Assembly (NCBI GenBank): GCA_900544445.1
Contig: UQVK01000074.1
Span: 1-19,710, forward strand
Length of the DNA: 19,710 bases
Source of the DNA: an uncultured Lachnospiraceae bacterium
GTDB lineage: Bacteria; Bacillota; Clostridia; Lachnospirales; Lachnospiraceae
Direction of reading: 5' to 3'
Numbering within the stretch: the stretch's first letter is position 1; each line of letters begins with the position of its first letter. A model generated the notes under the pieces. It did no database searches. It was not told where the DNA came from and saw only the letters and a list, made by a program, of their open reading frames with translations. Positions 14,411 to 19,710 of the stretch are shown here, one piece after another. The position numbers and the translations under genes are program-made.

Positions 14411-16208
14411 ATTTTTCCGCCTGCTTTCTGAACATCTCCGCGTACTTTCCGTTCTGCCGCATCAGGCTTTCATGACTGCCCCGTTCAATGATCCGCCCGT
14501 GCTCCATCATAAAAATCACGTCTGCCGAAATTGCGCTGGAAAGCCGATGAGAGATAAAAATTACAGTCCGTCCCTCACAGATGCGCTTCATATTTTCAAA
14601 CAGTTCATATTCCGCGATCGGGTCCAGGGCGCTGGAGGGTTCGTCCAGGATTGCAATGGGGGCATTCTTCGCATACAGCCTGGACAAGGCAATTTTCTGG
14701 TTCTGTCCCCCGGAAAGGGAAACACCCTTATTATCAAATTCCCGCGACATCTGCGTATCGAAGCCATGTTGAAACGAGGAAACCGTATCCAGCATGCCGC
14801 TCTCCCGCAGGGATTCGGTAAGCAGCGCTGCGTCGTCTTCAGTAGTGCGCCGCATCAGGATATTCTCCCCGACCGTGAGAGAAAATACCTTAAAATCCTG
14901 AAATACTGTTGAGAAACAGTTTCGATAAGCGCTTAACTGATACCCGCCGATCTCCCTGCCATTCAGATAAATGTTCCCGGAGGTCGGCTCGTACAGGCGC
15001 ATCAGCAGCTTGACCAGTGTGCTCTTCCCGGCTCCGTTATGGCCGACAATCGCAACCGTCTGCCCGCCTTTGATGGTGAAACTGATATCGTCGATCACCT
15101 TCCGGCCGGAACCAAAATAAGAAAATGACAGGTGCTCTACCCGAAGTTCCTCTATCGGCATCGTTGGGACGGCCCCTGCTTCCTCCTCCCGTATTTTGGG
15201 TTCATAGTCCCAAAAAGCCCTGAGATCGCCAATGTACATGGCATGCTCATGCAGCTGAAAGAAGCTGTTCTCCTGATCCAGCAGTGCCTCCGTTACGCTG
15301 AACATCGCCATGACTACCATAAGGCCGTCGCCGATCATCATATTCTTAAGCGCCAGAATACGAAAAGCCACAAACAGAATCACCAGGTAATAGCCCATCC
15401 GCGTACACACCGCATCAACAAATAACCGATATACCGCGCACTTGAATCCATGCTTCTCAATCACCCTGATTCCATTCTGCGTCGCCGTAATAAAACGTTT
15501 GAAAAGCACATCGCTGATATTGGTCGTCCTCAGCTCCTTGGCATATTCCGGCATGTAATGCACCCGCCGCACATAGTCAGCCTGGCGGTTTGCTTCAGCC
15601 AGCTCCACTTCATAGGCGCGCCGTTCCTCATTTTCCTTTCGGGCAAACACAAAGTTGGCTATGATCTGGAGCCCGACAAAAAGGAGCATGGATCCGTCCA
15701 GGGAAAGGGCCAGCCCGGACAGCGCAAAAAAGCCAAAGAGCGCCCCAAAAAGCATTTCCAGGGAATCAAGAACCATTCTCGGGCGGCTTTTCAACGCATT
15801 TAACGCTCTGATATGGCTTTCATAATATTCCGCATTCTCATAGCATTCCAGGTCCGCCTCCCGTGCCTTGCCAAACGTCAGCTTCAGAAAACGGGACTGG
15901 ATTTTCAGATCGGACCGGGGAAAATAGCAGTTCTTCAACAGAATGTTCACCAGATGGCACGCAAAGGAGAGGAGAGACAAAAGTCCCACCACGGGAAAAA
16001 TCTTTTGTATGGATGCGGATGCCTGTATCTGGTTGAGCACATATCCCACCACAAATACCCGGAAGATCAGACCCTTTGACCAGTCTGCCACCGCATCGAT
16101 CATAATTGCCGGGATCCGCCATGGGGAAACTTTTCCGATATGCTTCAACAGGAACAGATTATTTGATACCACCTGTCTGACTCCGTATTTTTCAGCTTCC
16201 TGCTGCAT
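14403..16208 (-). CDS. ABC exporter half-transporter (permease-ATPase fusion), first of pair
   Basis: This 601-residue protein is similar in plan to its downstream partner: membrane domain about 20-335, then the ATPase with Walker A GHNGAGKST (about 388-396), signature LSGGQNQ (about 494), Walker B IAILDEPSSALDP (about 515-527) and FISHRLSS. The ATPase regions of the two proteins are clearly related, while the membrane parts diverge. Both contain the same loop YMPEYAKELR or YMPDYAKELR, showing common ancestry by duplication. I chose the ATG at 16208, which has GAAGG eight bases upstream; the frame is open to a GTG three codons earlier, too close to the ribosome site. It is the first gene of the transporter operon with its own extended -10 promoter. 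Confidence 0.93.
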   Translation of the reverse strand: MQQEAEKYGVRQVVSNNLFLLKHIGKVSPWRIPAIMIDAVADWSKGLIFRVFVVGYVLNQIQASASIQKIFPVVGLLSLLSFACHLVNILLKNCYFPRSDLKIQSRFLKLTFGKAREADLECYENAEYYESHIRALNALKSRPRMVLDSLEMLFGALFGFFALSGLALSLDGSMLLFVGLQIIANFVFARKENEERRAYEVELAEANRQADYVRRVHYMPEYAKELRTTNISDVLFKRFITATQNGIRVIEKHGFKCAVYRLFVDAVCTRMGYYLVILFVAFRILALKNMMIGDGLMVVMAMFSVTEALLDQENSFFQLHEHAMYIGDLRAFWDYEPKIREEEAGAVPTMPIEELRVEHLSFSYFGSGRKVIDDISFTIKGGQTVAIVGHNGAGKSTLVKLLMRLYEPTSGNIYLNGREIGGYQLSAYRNCFSTVFQDFKVFSLTVGENILMRRTTEDDAALLTESLRESGMLDTVSSFQHGFDTQMSREFDNKGVSLSGGQNQKIALSRLYAKNAPIAILDEPSSALDPIAEYELFENMKRICEGRTVIFISHRLSSAISADVIFMMEHGRIIERGSHESLMRQNGKYAEMFRKQAEKYE

Positions 16209-16269
16209 TGCTGACACCTTCTTCCGAGAACCAGATTTACTCCTTCTGTTTTTAACGATAAGTATATTT

Positions 16270-16297
16270 ATTTTATCATATTATGTTTTATAATCAA
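16270..16297 (-). promoter_or_regulatory. Promoter of the ABC exporter operon
   Basis: On the minus strand TTGATT (16292-16297) is followed after 16 bases by TAAAAT (16270-16275), preceded by TG at the extended -10 position (TGATAAAAT). The predicted start near 16263 leaves a leader of about 55 bases. Directly repeated CACTTTTTATC/CACTTTATC motifs lie upstream of it. Confidence 0.65.
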
Positions 16298-16313
16298 CGT
16301 TTTTTTATTTAAA

Positions 16314-16332
16314 CACTTTTTATCACTTTATC
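16314..16332 (+). repeat. Tandem near-repeat upstream of the ABC promoter
   Basis: CACTTTTTATC (16314-16324) and CACTTTATC (16324-16332) are adjacent near-copies sharing one base. They lie 17 to 35 bases upstream of the -35 of the ABC promoter, where an activator could bind. In such AT-rich DNA the repeat may be chance. Confidence 0.25.
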
Positions 16333-16343
16333 GTTTTTTCAAT

Positions 16344-16391
16344 GATTACAGGAAAAGCAGCCTGCTTTCACAGACCGCTTTTCCCGTAATC
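16344..16391 (-). terminator. Long inverted repeat after the XRE gene, possible terminator
   Basis: GATTAC-A-GGAAAAGC (16344-16358) is complementary to GCTTTTCC-C-GTAATC (16377-16391). The single A/C mismatch becomes a G-U pair in the minus-strand RNA, so the 15-base stem is complete only in that direction. The 18-base loop can pair further. It lies 20 bases after the XRE stop. There is no T-run on the minus strand after it, so it may be an RNA 3' end stabiliser instead of a classical terminator. Confidence 0.5.
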
Positions 16392-16410
16392 CATTTTATC
16401 CCGTTCAAAA

Positions 16411-16689
16411 TTACTCCTTTGCTGTCAGCTGCAGCTGTATCTCCATCCCCAGTGCCGCCGCTATCCGTACCAACAGTTCCAGAGACGGATTATAACTGCC
16501 GCTTTCAAATCTCGTAATATTGCTTCTGGGAAGTCCCGCTCTTCTGGCAAGCTCCGCCTGTGTTATGCCCTGCATTTTCCGACACTGCACATACTGCTCT
16601 ATGACGGACTGCCTGGTGTTTTTCTGCTCCACCTCTATCAGAATTTTCTCTTCGCCTGACAGATAAATATAATCCATACTATTTCTCAT
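16411..16689 (-). CDS. XRE-family helix-turn-helix regulator (antitoxin-like)
   Basis: This 92-residue protein has an HTH_3 domain at about 33-85 (CRKMQGITQAELARRAGLPR, then SNITRFESGSYNPSLELLVRIAAALGMEI). The N-terminal 30 residues (SGEEKILIEVEQKNTRQSVIEQ) resemble the short lead-in of HigA/MqsA-type antitoxins. The first ATG overlaps the end of the upstream 245-residue gene by 11 bases, so the pair is co-translated. Small XRE proteins placed immediately after a larger partner are often antitoxins or autorepressors, but the partner here is not a recognised toxin. The alternative ATG at 16677 would shorten it by four residues. A large inverted repeat follows the gene. Confidence 0.88.
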   Translation of the reverse strand: MRNSMDYIYLSGEEKILIEVEQKNTRQSVIEQYVQCRKMQGITQAELARRAGLPRSNITRFESGSYNPSLELLVRIAAALGMEIQLQLTAKE

Positions 16690-17416
16690 AACCTGCGGCT
16701 TCTCCTTCTTCCATATGCTTATTCGTATGTTTTCGGACTTTTTTATATTTTGAGCAGAACTGGCGTCCGGAAATATAATCTATTTTGTGTACGCACATAA
16801 AGTCCGTTCCTCTCTTTGTATTCACCAGCAAAATATCGCCTGGAACAACCGGCGCTTTTAACGTATAGATCCAGGTATACCGTCTATCGCTCTTTCTTCT
16901 CCATTTTCCACCGGAAAGCTCCACATGCATTCCCTTGACAATCTTTCTCAACGGCTGTTCGGATACCATTTCATAAACGTCTGCCTGCACATCATACTTT
17001 TTTGCCAGAAGCCAGGATATATAACCGTCTCTGAGCTGCCTGTTCTCGTCTACCACAATCGCATGGGGAAGCTGCCCTGTTTTCTGATAATACTGTTCGT
17101 AATACCATAATTTCTCCGGGGAAGGATTCGACATCCTGTCTGTCAGAATTTCTTCAACCGGACATGCGTTCGTCAATGTCCCGACCATGGTATACGCCAG
17201 AATATCTTTCAGCCAGTCTGTCGCTCTCAGTAATTCCTCCGCCTGAAAAACGATCTGATCGCGTTTCTTCCGGTCCACAGGAACATATATATTCATGATA
17301 CCGGAATACTTCATTCCCACTGTCAGAAGCAGCTTGTCAATCTTTCTGATCACTTCCTCATTCCTGCTTCTGTTTTCCATATCAAGATTTAGATAGACGG
17401 ATAACGAATCATTCAT
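16679..17416 (-). CDS. Unrecognised 245-residue protein with faint ParB-like motif, paired with XRE
   Basis: I do not recognise the family. The central part YYQKTGQLPHAIVVDENRQL (109-128) followed by RDGYISWLLAKKYDV recalls the ParB/Srx-like pattern in which a conserved DG follows a short strand, as in partition or DNA-modification proteins, but the match is faint. The C-terminal part (about 178-232) has strand-rich features (RRYTWIYTLKAPVVPGDILL followed by VNTKRGTDFMCVHKIDYISG) like a small beta-barrel. There are no membrane segments. The start has GGGAGG seven bases upstream. It lies 44 bases after the DinD-like pseudogene, with a possible -10 TATAAA between (17446-17451), and overlaps the XRE gene. 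Neighbours suggest a mobile-element cargo or toxin-antitoxin-like pair. Confidence 0.78.
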   Translation of the reverse strand: MNDSLSVYLNLDMENRSRNEEVIRKIDKLLLTVGMKYSGIMNIYVPVDRKKRDQIVFQAEELLRATDWLKDILAYTMVGTLTNACPVEEILTDRMSNPSPEKLWYYEQYYQKTGQLPHAIVVDENRQLRDGYISWLLAKKYDVQADVYEMVSEQPLRKIVKGMHVELSGGKWRRKSDRRYTWIYTLKAPVVPGDILLVNTKRGTDFMCVHKIDYISGRQFCSKYKKVRKHTNKHMEEGEAAGYEK

Positions 17417-17460
17417 CAGAGTTCCTCCCTTCTTCGCAAAAGCATTTTATATGGCGTGTT

Positions 17461-18079
17461 TTATTTGCCCTTATTGTCTTCTTCTCCCATCGGACGTTGT
17501 GGCAGGGCAGCAGCATCCTCTACAATGTCTGTTATGAGCTGCCGGAAGTCATTGACATTTTGGGAAGTAATCACCGGCTTACCGGTTTCAGCTTCAAGAG
17601 CCCGCCGCGCAATCCCTGCTACCTTGCCACCGCGCCGCGCTTTGCCATTCATCCGTCAGTTCATTGCGAATACGGATTGCCAAAAGACGCTGATGTACCC
17701 ATTCTTCGGAATACCCTTTTTTCAGATAGATTTCCAAGGCCCGGTCTATGGCCTGTTCCGGGTCAATCGTTTCCTCAATCCGTTCCCGGCCCACCCTTGC
17801 CAGCCATGCTTTGAACGGTTCGGCTTTCGGAGAGGGAACAGCCTGAATAATCCGCAACAGCTGCTCCGTGTTAGCAACGTCGGTCAATCTTTTTTTGCCG
17901 TCCGCAGCGGTCATTTTCAAAGCGTTACAGTTTGTAACGGTTTCATTGCCCTCGTCTTTTAACCTCTTTTTCATTACACGCCAATAGGTTTGAGGATTGG
18001 GACTATCCGTTAAAACCGCAATCACATCCACAATGGCAAAATACCGTTCTTCTACGCAAAAGAACCATATATGATACAT
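17461..18079 (-). pseudogene. DinD/BRO-family protein, broken by N-terminal truncation, internal deletion and frameshift
   Basis: The BRO-N/DinD pattern begins near 18055 (EERYFAIVDVIAVLTDSPNP, then QTYWRVMKKRLKDEGNE, LTDVANTEQLLRIIQAVPSP, KAEPFKAWLARVGRERIEE, LAIRIRNELTDEW). It is continuous to about 17645, where the frame runs into unrelated residues and a stop at 17594. The family's C-terminal segment resumes in another frame: GGKVAGIARRALEAETGKPV and ITSQNVNDF (about 17630-17550), ending at 17461. About 80-90 residues that normally link these parts (from memory of the family) are missing. The first 20 or so residues of the family are also missing; the only in-frame ATG nearby (18079) lies inside a palindrome. 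It is therefore a decayed gene. DinD-like proteins are phage- and SOS-associated, suggesting a mobile origin for this region. Confidence 0.82.
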
Positions 18080-18105
18080 ATAAATGTATCGTATATGGTT
18101 CTTTT
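18058..18105. repeat. 48-base near-perfect palindrome at the start of the DinD remnant
   Basis: Arms 18058-18079 and 18084-18105 are 22 bases each, separated by ATAA. Only one position mismatches, and it becomes G-U in plus-strand RNA. The outer ends are AAAAG and CTTTT, and TTTTT ends at 18106, so it could act as a bidirectional terminator. It also marks the point where the DinD homology ends. Confidence 0.75.
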
Positions 18106-18148
18106 TGTCAAGAAAAATCCTGATTCCTCCGAAAGCCGGATCAAAATC

Positions 18149-18175
18149 GTTACTGGTCACACAGTGACCAGTAAC
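18149..18175. repeat. Perfect 12-base inverted repeat
   Basis: GTTACTGGTCAC (18149-18160) is exactly complementary to GTGACCAGTAAC (18164-18175) with a three-base loop ACA. It has no T-run on either side, so it is not a typical terminator. It is the second of several adjacent hairpins. Confidence 0.85.
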
Positions 18176-18176
18176 G

Positions 18177-18219
18177 GGCGATTGGACATTAAAAATTCGC
18201 TTTGCGAAGCCCAATCGCC
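18177..18219 (-). repeat. Nested inverted repeats with terminator-like inner hairpin
   Basis: The outer arms GGCGATTGG (18177-18185) and CCAATCGCC (18211-18219) are perfectly complementary. Inside, TTCGC (18196-18200) pairs with GCGAA (18204-18208) over three bases. On the minus strand the inner hairpin is followed directly by TTTTT, so it may terminate transcripts coming from larE. Confidence 0.75.
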
Positions 18220-18237
18220 TGTTGAATCATATCGGCT

Positions 18238-18266
18238 CCCGACCACGCAGCAAGTGCGTGATCGGG
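18238..18266 (-). repeat. 12-base inverted repeat with one wobble
   Basis: CCCGACCACGCA (18238-18249) pairs with TGCGTGATCGGG (18255-18266) over a five-base loop. The single mismatch is a G-U pair in minus-strand RNA, so the stem is complete in the direction of larE transcription. Confidence 0.75.
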
Positions 18267-18299
18267 GTATGACATGTAGCTCAGAATCCTCCTCTCCCG

Positions 18300-19199
18300 T
18301 TACCTTCCGGATGGAAGGTTGATATCCATACTCCCGGATCGGAACCCTTCCAGATCCAGGGTCACATAGGAAAAGTCCAGTCCCCTGATCTTCTCCACCA
18401 CTTCCGCTGCCCGCTCCAGCAGTTTTTCCATATCCTTCCGGTCCACTTCGATCCGCGCAGTGTCCCCGTGCGCCCGGATTCTCACATTATAAAAGCCGAG
18501 CGCTCTCAAAAACTGCTCCCCTTCATCCACCTGCTGCATCCGTTCCCGGGAAAGTCTCGTTCCATAAGGAAAACGGGTGGCAAGGCAGGGAGCGGACGGA
18601 CGGTCCGCCACGGAGATCCCGTACTCCGCCGCCAGCGCCCGGACTTCCCGCTTGGTAAGCCCGAGCTCCAGCAGCGGGCTTTTTATGCCAAGCTCCTGCA
18701 CCGCGCGCAGTCCGGGACGGTACACCTGCGTATCATCCGCATTGCTTCCTTCCAGAATCACCGACACGCCCAATGTTGACGCTTCCTGCTGCAGCCTGGT
18801 AAAAAGAAATTTCTTACACCGGTAACATCGGTCGGTTGGATTATCCGCAATATCCGCATCTTTCAACTCGTCGATTTCCACTACCAGATGGCTGGCGCCA
18901 AGCTCAGACGCTACCCGTGCCGCCACGCCCGCATCCTGAACCGGATGCAGGCTGGTGTGAACCGTGGCAGCATAAACCTTTCTTTCCTCCGCCGCTTCAC
19001 GGGAAGCCGCACCTGCCGGAAGGGAATTGGCGGCCGCCCGGCAGGCAGCAGCCAGCAGAAGGCTGCTGTCCACCCCTCCGGAAAAGGCCACCATGACCGG
19101 CCCCGGCAGATTTCTCACATAACGCTCCAGCATCTCTTTTTTTCTCTGCAGTTCCTCCCGGACGTCTGCGCGTTCCGGCTGTCCCTCGGTTCCTTTCAT
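18300..19199 (-). CDS. larE: LarE, sulfur transferase of nickel-pincer cofactor synthesis
   Basis: This 299-residue protein is a PP-loop ATPase of the LarE family. It adenylates pyridinium-dicarboxylate mononucleotide and inserts sulfur to make the thiocarboxylate ligands of the nickel-pincer nucleotide used by lactate racemase LarA and relatives. The PP-loop SGGVDSS is at 40-46. Three cysteines are conserved: C125 and C128 in DRCYRCKK, and C205 in PSAPCLATRFPYG. C205 corresponds to the sacrificial Cys of the L. plantarum enzyme; having all three suggests the iron-sulfur-cluster form of LarE. The start has AAGGAG five bases upstream and overlaps the larC stop (ATGA), so they are coupled. An insert (about 57-75, Ala/Glu-rich) and the tail DINLPSGR are unusual. 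The stop overlaps a hairpin. Confidence 0.94.
   Translation of the reverse strand: MKGTEGQPERADVREELQRKKEMLERYVRNLPGPVMVAFSGGVDSSLLLAAACRAAANSLPAGAASREAAEERKVYAATVHTSLHPVQDAGVAARVASELGASHLVVEIDELKDADIADNPTDRCYRCKKFLFTRLQQEASTLGVSVILEGSNADDTQVYRPGLRAVQELGIKSPLLELGLTKREVRALAAEYGISVADRPSAPCLATRFPYGTRLSRERMQQVDEGEQFLRALGFYNVRIRAHGDTARIEVDRKDMEKLLERAAEVVEKIRGLDFSYVTLDLEGFRSGSMDINLPSGR
18302..18319. repeat. Inverted repeat overlapping the larE stop codon
   Basis: ACCTTCC (18302-18308) pairs with GGAAGGT (18313-18319) over the loop GGAT. It covers the last codons and part of the TAA stop of larE. It is the last of the hairpin cluster that begins at 18058 and may mark the junction of an inserted element. 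Confidence 0.6.
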
Positions 19200-19710
19200 T
19201 CTTTCTCCTTTTCCGCTTCCCGGCGGACCAGTTCATAGATCTCCTGAAAGCTTCTTCCGCTTTTCTGCGCCAGCGCCTTCACGCTGTCGTACTCCGGATA
19301 GAAGCGCTTTCCATCCGCGAGGCGGCAGATCTTCACCGCCGCTTCTCCAAACGGCGTGCTGACACTGCAGTTCTCCCGCTGCAACACCGTGCGCTGCATG
19401 TTGATCCGTCGGATGCCAATAGTGGTGGTCTCCGCAAAAATGATCTCTTCCATGCGTTCTCTGTCCTTCGGATCACAGATCACGTTGAGCTGCCACGCGG
19501 GCCTGTTTTTCTTCATGAAAACCGGCGCGTAATGAACGTCCCTCGCTCCGGCCTCAAACAGGCGCTCCATCACATAGCCCAGCATTTCTCCCGTGCAGTC
19601 GTCGATATTGGTTTCCAGCTTGCAGATCTCATCGCTTTTTACAGAAGCCTCTTCAATCAGCATGGCCCGCAGGATGCTGGGCCTTTCATACTGCCGTTTT
19701 CCTGCGCCCA
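19196..19710 (-). CDS. larC: LarC, nickel insertion enzyme (C-terminal part only; runs off the window)
   Basis: The reading frame is open from the window edge (first full codon ends at 19708) to TGA at 19196, giving the last 170 residues. The family features are GAGKRQYERPSILRAML at the N-terminal side, then LETNIDDCTGEMLGYVMERL, GARDVHYAPVFMKKNRPA and TTIGIRRINMQRTVL. LarC installs nickel in the pincer cofactor using CTP. In L. plantarum the gene is read through a programmed frameshift joining LarC1 and LarC2; whether that occurs here cannot be seen because the junction would be outside the window. An internal ATG at 19663 is not the true start, as the homology continues upstream of it. The stop overlaps the larE start. 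larA and larB are not in view. Confidence 0.93.
   Translation of the reverse strand, partial: GAGKRQYERPSILRAMLIEEASVKSDEICKLETNIDDCTGEMLGYVMERLFEAGARDVHYAPVFMKKNRPAWQLNVICDPKDRERMEEIIFAETTTIGIRRINMQRTVLQRENCSVSTPFGEAAVKICRLADGKRFYPEYDSVKALAQKSGRSFQEIYELVRREAEKEKE

Noticed and set aside
18080..18214. N-terminal extension of the DinD-like frame up to 18214
   Set aside because: This part reads through hairpins and has no similarity to the family; it is open by chance.
18058..18319. CRISPR array or integron attC array
   Set aside because: The inverted repeats differ from each other in sequence and spacing, there are no regular direct repeats, and no cas or integrase gene is present.
19196..19663. 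Separate LarC2-like gene starting at ATG 19663
   Set aside because: The frame and LarC-like residues continue upstream of the ATG to the window edge, so this is the end of a longer protein.

Overview
This 19.7 kb window looks like chromosomal DNA of an anaerobic gut Firmicute, most likely a member of the Lachnospiraceae. The reasons are strong AGGAGG-type Shine-Dalgarno sites before most genes, AT-rich TTGaca/TATAAT promoters between moderately GC-rich genes, and families typical of that group (HAAS/DUF1700 protein, DUF6171-like cysteine protein, stand-alone URO-D-like protein, intracellular GH43/GH51 arabinan enzymes, nickel-pincer-cofactor genes). The taxonomic call is inference from gene content; no marker gene settles it.

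Layout. Positions 1-2533 (minus strand) hold housekeeping genes: tRNA-Pro(UGG) with a consensus promoter, a YfcE-type phosphoesterase, the RdgB/HAM1 nucleotide-sanitising pyrophosphatase and a THUMP-domain rRNA methyltransferase. The last three form a tight operon. Positions 2645-3482 hold a 50-residue Gln/Asn-rich protein, missed by ordinary length cut-offs, downstream of a HAAS-domain membrane protein. Positions 3623-5679 hold a URO-D-like protein divergent from an AraC regulator. Positions 5690-10450 are an arabinan/arabinoxylan-oligosaccharide operon (two GH43-type enzymes, GH51 arabinofuranosidase, a cysteine-rich DUF6171-like protein and an ArsR-type regulator with a large C-terminal domain), read from one strong promoter that carries a partial cre-like sequence. 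No transporter for these sugars is present, and the enzymes lack signal peptides.

Positions 10745-12497 (plus strand) encode a small ECF-type sigma factor followed by a 410-residue protein I do not recognise. It is built from repeated Asn-Gly beta-like modules with Cys clusters at both ends. A bidirectional terminator separates it from two overlapping ABC exporter half-transporters (12566-16208). Positions 16300-18300 look like an accessory or mobile remnant: an XRE regulator overlapping an unrecognised 245-residue protein with a faint ParB-like motif, a DinD/BRO-family gene broken by a deletion and frameshift, and then consecutive inverted repeats within about 260 bases that end exactly on the 3' end of larE. 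Positions 18300-19710 carry larE and the C-terminal part of larC, which encode nickel-pincer nucleotide cofactor biosynthesis.

The least explained pieces are the sigma factor plus modular protein pair, the hairpin cluster beside larE, and the XRE/245-residue cassette.
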